A stretch of DNA of 64,000 bases from an uncultured Chiayiivirga sp. (GCA_934525595.1 CAKSZJ010000001.1:62001-126000), one strand, 5' to 3'. Positions 9,280 through 18,491 are shown, counted from the stretch's first letter. A program made the numbers and translations. The notes: a model not told the origin generated them from the sequence alone.

Positions 9280-10169
9280 ATGAACCTGGATTCCGCGCCG
9301 GCCTGGTCGCGGTCATCGGCCGCCCGAACGTCGGCAAGTCGACCCTGGTCAACCGCATGGTCGGCTACAAGGTGAGCATCGTCTCGCCCAAGGCGCAGAC
9401 CACGCGCCACCGCATCCTGGGCATCGATACCGGCGACGCGGGACAGATCGTGTTCGTCGATACGCCCGGCCTTCACGCCGAGGGCAAGCGCGCGATCAAC
9501 CGCTACATGAATCGCGCCGCGCGTGGTGCGCTCGCCGACGTGGAGCTGGGCGCGCTGGTGATAGAAGCCGGGCAGTGGCGCGAGGCCGACGAAGCGGCGT
9601 TCGCCACGCTCGAACAGACCGGGCTGCCGCGCGTGCTGGTCATCAACAAGGTCGACCGCATCCGCGACAAGACCGAGTTGCTGCCCTTCATCGCGAAGGT
9701 TTCCGAGGGGCGCGGTTTTGCCGCCGTGTTTCCGGTATCGGCCGAGAAGGGCGTCGGGCTGGACGACCTGCGCCGCGGGCTGCTCGACCTCCTGCCCGCG
9801 TCCGAAGCCCTGTTCGGCGAGGACGAGATCACCGACCGCAGCGAACGGTTCCTCGTGGCCGAATTGATCCGCGAGCAGCTGATGCGCCAGCTCGGCGCCG
9901 AACTTCCCTATGCCACCGCGGTGGTGATCGACAGCTTCAAGGTCGAGGGAAAACTGCTGCGGATCGCCGCCACGGTCTACGTCGAGCGCAGTGGCCAGAA
10001 GGCCATCGTCATCGGCGCCGGGGGCACCCGCATGCGCGCCATCGGCCAGGCCGCCCGCATCGCCATAGAGCGCCAGTTCGAGCGCAAGGTGTTTCTCGAG
10101 CTGTGGTGCAAGGTGCGCGAGTCCTGGTCCGACGACGAGGCTGCGCTGCGCGGATTCGGGTATGAGTAG
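9276..10169 (+). CDS. era: GTPase Era
   Basis: A 297-residue GTPase involved in 16S rRNA maturation and 30S assembly. P-loop GRPNVGKS at residues 15-22, G3 DTPG, G4 NKVD, and a C-terminal KH domain with [15 protein letters not shown] (about residues 250-265) that binds the 3' end of 16S rRNA. It begins at ATG 9276, overlapping the rnc stop by four bases. A dispersed repeat element begins directly after its stop and fills the gap to recO. Confidence 0.96.
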   Translation: MNEPGFRAGLVAVIGRPNVGKSTLVNRMVGYKVSIVSPKAQTTRHRILGIDTGDAGQIVFVDTPGLHAEGKRAINRYMNRAARGALADVELGALVIEAGQWREADEAAFATLEQTGLPRVLVINKVDRIRDKTELLPFIAKVSEGRGFAAVFPVSAEKGVGLDDLRRGLLDLLPASEALFGEDEITDRSERFLVAELIREQLMRQLGAELPYATAVVIDSFKVEGKLLRIAATVYVERSGQKAIVIGAGGTRMRAIGQAARIAIERQFERKVFLELWCKVRESWSDDEAALRGFGYE

Positions 10170-10272
10170 CGGGGAGTGGAAAATGGGGCATGGGGAATCG
10201 TAGGAGCCGAAAGCCCGCGATGTTCGGGATTCCCCGCCCGATTCACCATTATCCATTCCCCATTCCCGCCCA
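10170..10272. repeat. Dispersed inverted-repeat element, copy 1 (era-recO gap)
   Basis: The whole 103-base gap has two imperfect inverted arms of about 37 bases (10170-10206 and 10232-10270), each built from short GGGAATGG / GGATAATGG / GAATCG units. The right arm reads, reversed, GGGAATGGGGAATGGATAAT. A second copy with the same arm units lies at 55070-55236. It has the size and layout of a REP- or MITE-like extragenic element. RNA across it could fold into a long hairpin between era and recO. Confidence 0.75.
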
Positions 10273-11010
10273 ATGCATCCCGCCTACATACTGCACGCGC
10301 GGCCCTATCGCGAGACGAGTCTGCTGCTGGAGGCCTTCACGCGCGACCATGGCCGCGTCGGGCTGATTGCGCGCGGGGTGCGGGGTGCGAAGGGGCAGGC
10401 GCTGCGCGCGGTGCTGCAGCCGCTGCAGCCGCTGCTGCTGGCCTGGGGCGGGCGCGGCGAGCTGCTGCGCATGACCGGCGTCGAGCCGGCAGGCGCGGCG
10501 CTGGCGCTGGAGGGCAGCGCGCTGCTGTCGGCCTTCTACCTCAACGAGCTGGTACTGCGCCTGCTGCCGCGCGGCGAGGCGCAGACGGCGCTGTTCTGGC
10601 GCTATGCCGAGTGCCTGGGCGTGCTGGCCGAGGGCGCGCAGGCGCCGGGCTGGGAGCTGCGCCGCTTCGAGCGTGACCTGCTGGCGGCCGCAGGCTATGC
10701 GCTGGAGCTGGACGCCGAGGCTGACGGCGGCCGCGCGCTCGATCCCGAGGCGCGCTACCGTTTCGATCCGGTATCCGGTCCGTACCACGTGCGTGACGCG
10801 CCGGCGCAGGCGGGAACCATTTCGGGCGCGGCGCTGCTCGCGCTGGGCGAAGACCGCGCGCCCGATGTCGCGGGCTTGAGGGAACTGCGCCGCTTGATGC
10901 GCGACGTGCTGCGCCACCACCTGGGTGGGCGCGAGCTGCGCTCATGGCAGGTGCTGGCCGATCTTTCGGCCGCCGCACGCACGGCGGGCGGCGAGGGCGT
11001 GCCCGACTGA
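10273..11010 (+). CDS. recO: DNA repair protein RecO
   Basis: A 245-residue recombination mediator that loads RecA on SSB-coated gaps together with RecR. The N-terminal OB-fold begins MHPAYILHARPYRETSLLLEAFTRDHGRV-like, typical of the family, and is followed by the helical C-terminal domain. The zinc-binding cysteines of some RecO proteins are absent, as in many gammaproteobacteria. It is separated from era only by the repeat element, so it probably shares the lepA-era transcript; a pdxJ gene, common next in other genomes, does not follow. Confidence 0.92.
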   Translation: MHPAYILHARPYRETSLLLEAFTRDHGRVGLIARGVRGAKGQALRAVLQPLQPLLLAWGGRGELLRMTGVEPAGAALALEGSALLSAFYLNELVLRLLPRGEAQTALFWRYAECLGVLAEGAQAPGWELRRFERDLLAAAGYALELDAEADGGRALDPEARYRFDPVSGPYHVRDAPAQAGTISGAALLALGEDRAPDVAGLRELRRLMRDVLRHHLGGRELRSWQVLADLSAAARTAGGEGVPD

Positions 11011-11057
11011 CTGCGCGGTGACTTTCGGTTGGCTCGGCCGGACTTGGCCGGGGCGGA

Positions 11058-11555
11058 CTAATAGCGCACGCCGATGATGCAGAAGCGGCGCCTGCCGCCG
11101 GGCAGTTCGACATCCACCTCATCGTCCATCCGCCTGCCCAGCAGCGCGCGCGCCAGCGGCGAATCGATGCTGATCCACCCGGCGCGTGCGTCGGTTTCGT
11201 CCGGACCCACGATGCGGTGGCACACCATGCTCCCGCGGTCGATGTCCTCCAGCTCGACCTCGGCGCCGAAGTAGATCCGCGCCGGGTCGCTGGGCTGCGT
11301 ATCGACCACCTTGAGCTGTTCCAGGCGCCGGCTCAGGTAGCGGACGCGCCGGTCGATCTCGCCAAGCTGCTTCTTGCGGTAGGTGTACTCGGCGTTTTCG
11401 GAGCGGTCGCCTTCCGCGGCCGCGGCGGCGAGCGCCTTGACCACCTCGGGGCGCCGCTCGCGCCAGAGCGCGTCCAGCTCGGTGCGCAGGCATTCGAAGC
11501 CGGCGCGGGTGATGATGGCCGTGGAGGCCGCCGCGGGCGGGCGCCAGCGGCTCAT
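11058..11555 (-). CDS. greB: Transcript-cleavage factor GreB-like
   Basis: A 165-residue GreA/GreB family protein that rescues backtracked RNA polymerase by stimulating RNA cleavage. The coiled-coil hairpin carries the acidic tip [16 protein letters not shown], with the Asp and Glu residues that coordinate the catalytic magnesium, and the [17 protein letters not shown] wording is GreB-like rather than GreA-like. A FKBP-like C-terminal domain follows. ATG 11555 (MSRWRPP) was chosen; an in-frame ATG at 11585 would add 10 residues, and neither has a clear ribosome-binding site. It converges with recO and diverges from the rhomboid gene. Confidence 0.88.
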   Translation of the reverse strand: MSRWRPPAAASTAIITRAGFECLRTELDALWRERRPEVVKALAAAAAEGDRSENAEYTYRKKQLGEIDRRVRYLSRRLEQLKVVDTQPSDPARIYFGAEVELEDIDRGSMVCHRIVGPDETDARAGWISIDSPLARALLGRRMDDEVDVELPGGRRRFCIIGVRY

Positions 11556-11663
11556 GGATGGGTCGCAATGTTCATGACGCGGCAAGCGTGGCGCAGCCGG
11601 AGAGGGCGGGCAAGGGGCGCGATGTGCTAAAAGCCATGCGCATCTTCACCATCGCGCGGCGCC

Positions 11664-13121
11664 ATGCTGATCCTGCCCCTGCACCGGCCGCTGACCCGCG
11701 CCACGTTTCCGGTCGTCACCGCGCTGCTGGTCGCGCTGAACGTGGCGATCTTCCTGTTTCTCCAGAGCGGCGATGTTTCCCGGCTCGCTGCGCTGGGCGC
11801 GTGGTACGAGAATTCGGGCCTGGCGCAGGCCGAATGGCCGGCCTATGTGGACTTCGAGGCCATGCGCGACGGCCCGCAGGCGCGTGCGGTACTGCAGCAG
11901 CTGCCCGACGCCGAGCGCGCCGCGGTGCTGTTCCAGGCACGCATCTTCGATTTCGCCCTGGAGCGCGCCCTGGAACAGGCCGCGCTGGACGGCGCCCATG
12001 CGGAGGCGGCGGGCCGTACCGTCGCGCTGCAGCGCGACTTCCAGGCGCGCGCCGCGCGCGTGGTCACGCTGCGCTATCGCCTGCGCTATGGGGAGGCTGC
12101 GCCGCTGCGCTGGATCACGGCGGCTTTCCTGCACGGTGGCGTGATGCACCTCGTGGGCAACATGTTCTTCCTCGTCGCGCTCGGTCTGCTGGTCGAGGGC
12201 GCGCTGGGATCCTGGCGCTTCGTCCTGCTGTACCTGGCCGGCGCGGCGGGTGCGAGCCTGTTTTCGCTTGCCTGGAACTGGGGCGAGGCCGGCGGCGCGC
12301 TCGGGGCATCGGGCGCGAACGCGGCGCTGATGGGAGCCTTCGCGTTCATCTGGGGATGGCGTCCGGTGCGCTTTTTCTGGTGGTTCTTCGTGGTGTTCGA
12401 CTACGTGAAGAAACCGGCGATCTGGCTGTTTCCGATATGGGCCGGCTGGGAGGCGCTCAACATGCTCTTCAATGGCGGAGCCGGCGTCGGCTTCGATGCG
12501 CATCTGGGCGGGCTCCTCACCGGCGCGCTGCTGGGATGGGGGCTCGTGCACGGTGGTCAGGTGCGGCACGATTTTCTCGAAGAAACCGATGTCGCCCCTG
12601 ACGTTGCGGCTGAACTGGACGGCATCCGCACCACGGCGGGCCGCATGGATCTGGCTGCGGCACAGGAGCAACTGGAGGCGCTCGAAGCACGGGCGCCGGG
12701 GCGGCTCGACGTGGCGCTCTTCGGCCATCGTCTGGCGGTGCTTGGCCTGCAGCGCGCCGAAGCGTCGCGTCGCGCACTGCGGGCGCTGGACATCCCGGCG
12801 CTCGATGCATCCGAGGTGGCGCTGCAGCTCGCCCTGCTCGAAGAAGCCTTCCCGCTGGACCGGCCGGTGCCCGATGGCCTCTGGCGCGAACGCGTGCGGC
12901 AGCGCTGGCTGGCGCTCGGATGCCTGCAGGAATCCCGTCGGCTGCTGGAGGCGTGGCTGGCGGACGGGGCCAGCGCCGCCAACTGGTTCGAGCTGGCGCT
13001 GCGCGCGCGCGAGCGTGGCGAAGGTGATCTGCACCACGCCCTGCTGGAGGAGATCGTCGCGCGCTTTCCGGCATTTCCCGAGGCCGGCAAGGCCCGTTTC
13101 ATGCTGGAACACGGGCACTGA
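11664..13121 (+). CDS. Rhomboid-family intramembrane serine protease with C-terminal helical-repeat-like region
   Basis: A 485-residue membrane protein. The rhomboid core is recognisable: HGGVMHLVGNMFFL on the second helix (residues 157-170), the nucleophile Ser216 in GASGAN and the partner His280 in FDAHLGG, so it should be proteolytically active. Between the first helix (about residues 14-33) and the second is an unusually long hydrophilic stretch of about 110 residues. After the core, about 190 residues of Ala/Leu-rich helices resemble tetratricopeptide-type repeats and would lie on one face of the membrane. Substrates are unknown. ATG 11664 directly precedes the first membrane helix. Confidence 0.85.
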   Translation: MLILPLHRPLTRATFPVVTALLVALNVAIFLFLQSGDVSRLAALGAWYENSGLAQAEWPAYVDFEAMRDGPQARAVLQQLPDAERAAVLFQARIFDFALERALEQAALDGAHAEAAGRTVALQRDFQARAARVVTLRYRLRYGEAAPLRWITAAFLHGGVMHLVGNMFFLVALGLLVEGALGSWRFVLLYLAGAAGASLFSLAWNWGEAGGALGASGANAALMGAFAFIWGWRPVRFFWWFFVVFDYVKKPAIWLFPIWAGWEALNMLFNGGAGVGFDAHLGGLLTGALLGWGLVHGGQVRHDFLEETDVAPDVAAELDGIRTTAGRMDLAAAQEQLEALEARAPGRLDVALFGHRLAVLGLQRAEASRRALRALDIPALDASEVALQLALLEEAFPLDRPVPDGLWRERVRQRWLALGCLQESRRLLEAWLADGASAANWFELALRARERGEGDLHHALLEEIVARFPAFPEAGKARFMLEHGH

Positions 13122-13188
13122 GAATCGGATGCACGGCGAGTGGCAGGTGTGCCGCGCCCTGCTGTCGTGAGCCGCTGATCCGATTCCC

Positions 13189-13767
13189 TTATTCCCGGGC
13201 GTCCATGCCCGACGCGCGCGCGGCGCGCTGCCACTGCCGCAGCCCGCTCGCCGCCAGCCCCAGGAACAGCGCATAGAGCACCGCGGTGACCAGCAGATCC
13301 TTGTGCAGATACATGCCGATGTAGACCACGTCCACCGTGATCCACAGCGCCCAGGCGGCGGTATGGCGACGCGCCTGCCACCACTGCGCCACCAGGCTGA
13401 AAGCGGCGAGCGCGGCGTCGAGCCAGGGCAGGTCGGCGTTGGTGAAGTGCGCCATGACGGCACCCAGCGCCAGTGCCCCCAGCGCGCCGATGGCCAGGTG
13501 CAGCGCCGCGCGCGGCAGCGGCAGCGGCGCGATTCGCACCCGCCCGTCCTCGCCCAAATTCCGCAGCCAGCGCGACCAGCCGTAAACCAGCATCGCGGCG
13601 AACGCGCCTTGCAGCAGGGCGTCGGAGTACAGCCGCACCTCGATGAAGACCCAGGCGTAGATCAGCACCGAGACCAGGCCGACCGGCCAGGCCCAGGGGC
13701 GGCGCGTGGCCATCAGCCAGACGCCGAGCGCGCTGAGGACCGCGGCGAGGATCTCGATCGGGTTCAT
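13189..13767 (-). CDS. pnuT: PnuC/PnuT-family vitamin transporter, probably thiamine
   Basis: A 192-residue protein with about seven membrane helices and the PnuC-family aromatic signatures WPVGLVSVLIYAWVF and WITVDVVYIGMYL. PnuC members carry nicotinamide riboside, riboflavin or thiamine by facilitated diffusion, trapping the vitamin by phosphorylation. It follows the TonB receptor by three bases, and both lie behind a TPP riboswitch. That context, known from the PnuT subgroup, makes thiamine the likely substrate; the sequence alone would not distinguish it from nicotinamide riboside. Confidence 0.85.
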   Translation of the reverse strand: MNPIEILAAVLSALGVWLMATRRPWAWPVGLVSVLIYAWVFIEVRLYSDALLQGAFAAMLVYGWSRWLRNLGEDGRVRIAPLPLPRAALHLAIGALGALALGAVMAHFTNADLPWLDAALAAFSLVAQWWQARRHTAAWALWITVDVVYIGMYLHKDLLVTAVLYALFLGLAASGLRQWQRAARASGMDARE

Positions 13768-13769
13768 GG

Positions 13770-15938
13770 CTACAGGTCGATCGTGACGCTGAGCCGGGCC
13801 AGGCGTGGTGCGCCGGGGAACAGGTAGCTGTCGCCCTGCGAGCTGCCCACGTCGCGCCAGTAGAAGCGGTCGGACAGGTTGTCCACCGAGAGCCTCCACA
13901 CCAGGTCGCGTTCGCCCCAGCGCGTGCCATAGCGCAAGCCGGCGTCGAACACCGTCCAGGCCGGCGCGTGCACCAAGCCGTCCGGGGTGGCGGGATTGCG
14001 CGCGGCGTGGCGCGCGCCGGCCGTGAGGCTCAGCGCGGGCAGGGCCGGCACGGTGTAGTCCAGATGCAGGGCGGCGCGCGCGCGCGGCACGTTGGTGAGC
14101 TGGTGGCCTTCGTAGGCGGTGTTGCCCGCGCCTTCCCCGCGCGCCCGGATCAGGCTGCCGCTGGCGATCAGGCGCAGGTACTCGCCCATCCGCACGTTGG
14201 CGGAAAGCTCCAGCCCCAGGTGGTTCTCGCTGCCGCGCTCGACGAAGGTGTATCCGGCGTCGCTGGCATCCGGTTCGGCGTGTTGCCAGGGCTGGCGGAT
14301 GCGGAACAGCGCGGCGCTGAAGTCGATGTCGCTGCCGCGGCCGAACTTCACTCCGGCCTCGATCTGCCGCGCCAGGCGCGGGCCGAGCAGGTCGCCCTCG
14401 TTGCTGGTCCAGAACGGCGCCTCGTGGCCCAGCGAGACACCCTCGCTGTAGCTGGCATAGAGCGTCACGGGATCGGCGGGCGTCCACAGCGCGGCGATCT
14501 GCGGGAGGGTGTGCTGGATGCGCGCGTCGCGCTCCAGCTTCCCGCGCTTGCTCCAGGCGCGCTCGTCCAGCTCCACCCGGCGCGCGCCGGCGATGACCTG
14601 CCAGCGCTCGCCCAGCTCGACGCGATCCAGCGCGAACACCGAGCGCTGCCAGCTCGCCAGCCGCCGCACGCGCGGGCCGGTTTCCTCGGGCGAGGGGGCG
14701 AAGACGGGCACCTGCGGGTCGTGGAAGTTGCCGCTGCCGACGTAATCGTTGACGTGCAGGTGGCGTTCGATCTCGCGCCGGAATACGCCCACGCCCAGGC
14801 TCAGGTCGTGGCGCAGTGCGCCGGTGGCGAAGTGGCCGTCCAGGCTCGCGCGCACTTCGTCGCCGCTGCGGGTGTCGTCCGGATTGCGGTAGTCGTAGAT
14901 GTCGTAGCCGCCGTCGGGCGCGAAGGTGTTGCCCGGCACCTCGCCCGTCCAGCAAGTCGGCTGGTAGTAGCAGCCGTAGGCGAAGGCCACGCTGTCGTCG
15001 ATCACGCTGCGGCTGTGGCCGCCGGCAAACCCGAGCTGCCAGGTATCGGTCAGCGCGTGCCTCAGGCGCAGGCTGGTGTTGGCGGTGTGGACGCGCACCG
15101 GCTCCTGCCACGGCTGGTAGCCGAGCATGCGCGTGGCGCTGGCGTCTTCCGGAAGCGCGCTGCCGCCCAGCAGCTGGTAGCCCGAGACCGAACGCTGTGC
15201 GCTGGCGTGGTAGCTGGAATCGACTTCCAGCACGGTGCGGTCGGAGAGCCGCCAGTCGAGCGCCAGGGCGTAGAAATTGCGCCGGCCGTCGGCGTGCTCG
15301 ACATGGGAATGGATGTCCTCCCAGCCGAGGTTGGCGCGGATGCCGAGCGTAGGCGTGAGCCAGGTGCCGGCGTCGAGCGCGACCAGGCGCGAGCCGTGCG
15401 AATCGGTTCCCAGGGTGAGCGTGCGCACCTCTTCGGGGCGCTTGCTGACGAAGTTCACCGTGCCGCCCGGCTCCATCGCGCCGGCGCGCAGCGCCGCCGG
15501 ACCCTTGAGGATCTCCACCCGCGCCTTGTCTTCGAACGCCAGAATCTGCTCACCGGCGATTGTCAGCCCGTTGAGGCGGTAGCCGGTGCCGAGATCCAGC
15601 GGAAAGCCGCGGATGATGAGGTTCTGGTAGTAGCCCACCGGCGCGTAGTTGTCGCCCATCGCCGCGTCTTCGCGCGCCAGCTCGCTCAGGCTGCGGATGT
15701 GGCGCTCATCGATCCGGCTGCGGTCAATCACGCTGACCGATGCGGGGGTTGACTTCAGCGGGATCGCGCCCCAGGGATTCGCGTTGACCGGCTCCGCTTC
15801 ATCAGGCGCGCTGGCTTCGACCTCCACTTTCGACAGGCGCGTGGTCTGTGAGGGCGCATCGGCGGCGTGCGCGCCGTGGCACAGGAGCGCGGCCAGGGAG
15901 AGGAACAGGGTGGTGCGTGCGAGTTTCATGGTCGGCAT
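13770..15938 (-). CDS. TonB-dependent outer-membrane receptor, probably for thiamine
   Basis: A 722-residue receptor with a signal peptide (cut near AHA-AD, about residue 26), a plug domain (about residues 50-170, with LIIRGFPLDLGTGYRLNGL and VEILKGPAALRAGAMEPGGTVNF-type family wording) and a 22-strand-type barrel ending in the aromatic-rich LARLSVTIDL outer-membrane signal. By sequence it belongs to the FhuA/FecA-like siderophore receptor branch. Its leader is a TPP riboswitch and the next gene is pnuT, so thiamine or a phosphorylated or precursor form is the inferred cargo. Energy would come from a TonB-ExbBD complex; an ExbBD pair lies at 59 kb. Confidence 0.88.
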   Translation of the reverse strand: MPTMKLARTTLFLSLAALLCHGAHAADAPSQTTRLSKVEVEASAPDEAEPVNANPWGAIPLKSTPASVSVIDRSRIDERHIRSLSELAREDAAMGDNYAPVGYYQNLIIRGFPLDLGTGYRLNGLTIAGEQILAFEDKARVEILKGPAALRAGAMEPGGTVNFVSKRPEEVRTLTLGTDSHGSRLVALDAGTWLTPTLGIRANLGWEDIHSHVEHADGRRNFYALALDWRLSDRTVLEVDSSYHASAQRSVSGYQLLGGSALPEDASATRMLGYQPWQEPVRVHTANTSLRLRHALTDTWQLGFAGGHSRSVIDDSVAFAYGCYYQPTCWTGEVPGNTFAPDGGYDIYDYRNPDDTRSGDEVRASLDGHFATGALRHDLSLGVGVFRREIERHLHVNDYVGSGNFHDPQVPVFAPSPEETGPRVRRLASWQRSVFALDRVELGERWQVIAGARRVELDERAWSKRGKLERDARIQHTLPQIAALWTPADPVTLYASYSEGVSLGHEAPFWTSNEGDLLGPRLARQIEAGVKFGRGSDIDFSAALFRIRQPWQHAEPDASDAGYTFVERGSENHLGLELSANVRMGEYLRLIASGSLIRARGEGAGNTAYEGHQLTNVPRARAALHLDYTVPALPALSLTAGARHAARNPATPDGLVHAPAWTVFDAGLRYGTRWGERDLVWRLSVDNLSDRFYWRDVGSSQGDSYLFPGAPRLARLSVTIDL

Positions 15939-15968
15939 TCGTCAGTGGAGGAGGACGAAGCGACGGTA

Positions 15969-15998
15969 GGACGCGCGCCGGGCAAGCCGGTCGCGTCC
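15969..15998 (-). promoter_or_regulatory. Hairpin in the TPP riboswitch expression platform
   Basis: GGACGCG (15969-15975) pairs with CGCGTCC (15992-15998), with an inner CCGG/CCGG pairing. It lies between the riboswitch aptamer and the receptor start. No T run follows on the transcribed strand, so it may act on translation or Rho access rather than as an intrinsic terminator. Confidence 0.4.
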
Positions 15999-16005
15999 TG
16001 AATCA

Positions 16006-16086
16006 AGCTCCCTACGCCGGTCCTAACCGGGTCAGGTTCGAAGGGTCTCTCTCAGCCTGGCGTTTGCCGGGCACCCCCGCTTCAGG
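16006..16086 (-). promoter_or_regulatory. TPP riboswitch (THI box)
   Basis: Read on the minus strand this contains the hallmark elements in order: GGGGGTGCC, GGCTGAGAGAGACCC, CGAACCTGACCCGGTTA and CCGGCGTAGGGAGC. These are the conserved P2-P5 segments of the thiamine-pyrophosphate aptamer. It lies about 70 bases before the TonB receptor start and 46 bases after the stop of the upstream kinase gene. High TPP is expected to shut off the receptor-pnuT pair. Confidence 0.95.
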
Positions 16087-16131
16087 GCGCTATTGAACCA
16101 CGAATGCTTCGTGATTGCCCGCCCGCCGCGT

Positions 16132-17262
16132 TCAGCTGGCGCGCAGCGCCTCAAGGAGCGCCAGCCCGTGCCCACCCTCGAACCAGCGCGCGTGGCCGAG
16201 CAGGAAGGTTTTCCAGGCCGCCTCGGCGTTGACCTGCGAGCCCGTGATGCCGGCGTAGTACTCCACTTCCGACAGCGCAAAATCCAGGTGCACCACGGGC
16301 AGGAGATCGGCGAGAAGGGCGATGTCGTCCGCCGCAAGGGCGCGCACCTCGCGGTAGCCTCCAATCAGCGCGCGGGCGATGTCGGGATGTCCGCGGGTGT
16401 CGTCGGGCTGCAGCCAGTCGATGGCGTTGCGTTCGATTGCGGTCGCCAGGTCGAAGAGCGCGAAACCGCGCGCACACAGGCCGAAGTCGAGTACCGCGCT
16501 CACCCGGGCCGATGCGCCCGGTTCGCTCCAGAAGAGGTTGGAGGCGTGCCAGTCGCCGTGCGTCCACAGGCGCGGCTGCGCTGCGGCGCGCGCCTGCACG
16601 CGCGCCTGTGCCGCACCCAGCGCGTCAAGCAGCTCCTCGCGCCAGGCGAATGCATCGAGCCAGCGCGCCAGCATTGGGCGCTCGGGGCGCTGGGCCAGCA
16701 GCGCCGTGACAGGATCGGGCGCCTCGATCAGCTCGCAGCGCGCCACCAGCAGGTGGGTGGTGCGCTGCGGGGCATCCCAGCCCGCAGCCGCGTGATGCAG
16801 GCGCGCCAACATGGCGCCGGCGGCGCGGGCATGCGCAAGGTCGTACAGCGGTGTCCACGAGGGCGCGTCGCGATAGCGGTCGACGCCTTCGGCCGGCGCC
16901 TGCAGCTCCCAAGTCCAGTCGCCCAGCGACAGCGCGGTATCGCCACGCTCGGCGGCGTGCAGTGCGGGTGTCGGAATGCCTTGTTCACGCAGGTGTTGCG
17001 CGAAACTGTGTTCTTGCGCCAGTTCGGCTGCGCTGCGCACGCGCGCGCTGTGGCGCTTGGCGAACACCGTGCCGCTGCGGGTCTCCACCAACGCCGCGGC
17101 CGAAAGCGGGCGCGGGCTGCGCCAGAGGATCGCCCGCGGGGCGTCCAGCGCGGGGTAGCGGGCGAACACCGGCACGAGCTCTTCGAGTGCGAGCGGCGGC
17201 CAGTCCGGTGCGGCTTCGTCGCCGGCCAGGCCGTGCACGCGGTGCGCGTCGCGCTGAGTCAC
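16132..17262 (-). CDS. APH-fold small-molecule phosphotransferase
   Basis: A 376-residue member of the aminoglycoside phosphotransferase/choline kinase fold. Brenner's motif HGDWHASN is at residues 235-242 and the metal-binding DFG at 259-261; the N-lobe lysine is probably in VFAKRHS (about residue 69). The substrate cannot be read from sequence. It begins with GTG at 17262 overlapping the stop of the preceding membrane-protein gene (GTGA), so it belongs to that operon, and it lies immediately upstream of the TPP riboswitch. That proximity makes a thiamine-kinase-like role conceivable but unproven; it is not itself behind the riboswitch. Confidence 0.75.
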   Translation of the reverse strand: MTQRDAHRVHGLAGDEAAPDWPPLALEELVPVFARYPALDAPRAILWRSPRPLSAAALVETRSGTVFAKRHSARVRSAAELAQEHSFAQHLREQGIPTPALHAAERGDTALSLGDWTWELQAPAEGVDRYRDAPSWTPLYDLAHARAAGAMLARLHHAAAGWDAPQRTTHLLVARCELIEAPDPVTALLAQRPERPMLARWLDAFAWREELLDALGAAQARVQARAAAQPRLWTHGDWHASNLFWSEPGASARVSAVLDFGLCARGFALFDLATAIERNAIDWLQPDDTRGHPDIARALIGGYREVRALAADDIALLADLLPVVHLDFALSEVEYYAGITGSQVNAEAAWKTFLLGHARWFEGGHGLALLEALRAS

Positions 17263-18491
17263 GCCGCCGGGAGCCGCGCGAGGGCGTCCGCAATGCGCGC
17301 CGCAGGTTCGGGATCAAGGCCGCGCGCCGCGTATTCCAGCACCTGGCGGGCGAGCGCCAGCTTGTCGCGCTGGGCGAGCAGGGCGGCGGCGTCCAGCGCC
17401 CAGTCCACCCGCGCCGGATCGCGCGGCCAGCGCCTGATCATGGCCAGCCACAGGTCGATGGCCAGCTGCGCCTGGCCGCTGTCGCGCGCGCGCAGCGCCA
17501 GACGATGGCCGTCCTCGGGCTGGTGTGGGGTGAAACCGCGGTCTGCGTCGAGGGATTCGCGCGCCAGGCCGAGGGCGCGGCGGTCCTGTTTTTCCAGCAT
17601 CAGCAGATTGAGGTAGGCCGGTGCGTGGGCAAGCAGTGCGTCTGCCTCTCCCCGGGCGCGCAGCAGCTTGCGGTAAAGCTCGTGCGCGTCGAGCGGCACG
17701 GCGCGCTCGCGCATCTCTTCGGCGAGGCGGGTGATCGCCGCGTCGGTCTGGCCGTCGGCCACCAGTGCCTGGGTTTCGTCCATCAGGTCGGTATCGCGGT
17801 TGCGCAGCTTCGGCATGCCGAAGCCGTTGCCCGGCTCGAAACCCAGCGCCTCGTGGTATTGGAATACCAGATAGCCCATCAGGTGGAAGGCGGCGAAGAT
17901 GCCCCACACCGCCGCGGCGGTGGCCAGCGGGCGGGACAGGAAGGGGACGTGCTGGGTCAGCCAGTATTCCGCCGTTCCGGCGCTGGTCTGGATCACGAAC
18001 AGAAGGCCGAAGGCGGCGAAGTAGGGCGCGCCGATGCGCGACATGATCCCGAACGCCGTGGCCGGATTGATCGCGTGCCCCAGCACTCCGTCGATCGCCA
18101 GCGAGATGATCGCGCCGGGCAGCAGCAGGGTAAGCAGCAGCATCGCCAGGATCGCTCCGATCGGCCCGGCGATCAGGCCGGCCGCGAGGAAGACCACGAA
18201 ATAGATTACCCACAGGCCGAGGAAGCGCCAGGCTACGTCGGCATCCGCATGCGCGGTGATTTCCGGCGCATCCATCCGCCCGTGCGCGGTGCGCAGCAGG
18301 ATCTCGAAGGCATAGCGGTAGGTCGCCAGCCAGATCACGATCCGGAGTATCCAGCCGATGCCGGGCAGCAGCCCGAGCAGGCTGCCCAGGCTGAACACGA
18401 TCAGGCTGATCAGGGCCGCGCCGCGGAAGGGGTAGCGCGCGATCTCGGGGAGGATGTTCCAGAACGGAACCGGGGCGTGGGCTGGGGACAT
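17259..18491 (-). CDS. Multi-pass membrane protein with C-terminal TPR-like region
   Basis: A 410-residue protein, not assigned to a characterised family. The first 220 residues contain about six hydrophobic helices, some with Gly-rich segments such as LGSLLGLLPGIGWIL and LIAGPIGAILAMLLLTLLLPG (reminiscent of DUF4013-type proteins). The last 180 residues are soluble and helical, with alternating Ala/Leu/Arg patterns like tetratricopeptide repeats. ATG 18491 (MSPAHAPVPFW) precedes the first helix; longer in-frame reading runs through the srkA gene. Its stop overlaps the downstream kinase start by four bases. Function unknown. Confidence 0.75.
   Translation of the reverse strand: MSPAHAPVPFWNILPEIARYPFRGAALISLIVFSLGSLLGLLPGIGWILRIVIWLATYRYAFEILLRTAHGRMDAPEITAHADADVAWRFLGLWVIYFVVFLAAGLIAGPIGAILAMLLLTLLLPGAIISLAIDGVLGHAINPATAFGIMSRIGAPYFAAFGLLFVIQTSAGTAEYWLTQHVPFLSRPLATAAAVWGIFAAFHLMGYLVFQYHEALGFEPGNGFGMPKLRNRDTDLMDETQALVADGQTDAAITRLAEEMRERAVPLDAHELYRKLLRARGEADALLAHAPAYLNLLMLEKQDRRALGLARESLDADRGFTPHQPEDGHRLALRARDSGQAQLAIDLWLAMIRRWPRDPARVDWALDAAALLAQRDKLALARQVLEYAARGLDPEPAARIADALARLPAA

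Noticed and set aside
13968..15752. A 594-codon plus-strand frame opposite the TonB receptor
   Set aside because: Shadow frame; the receptor reading is complete with plug, barrel and aromatic terminus.
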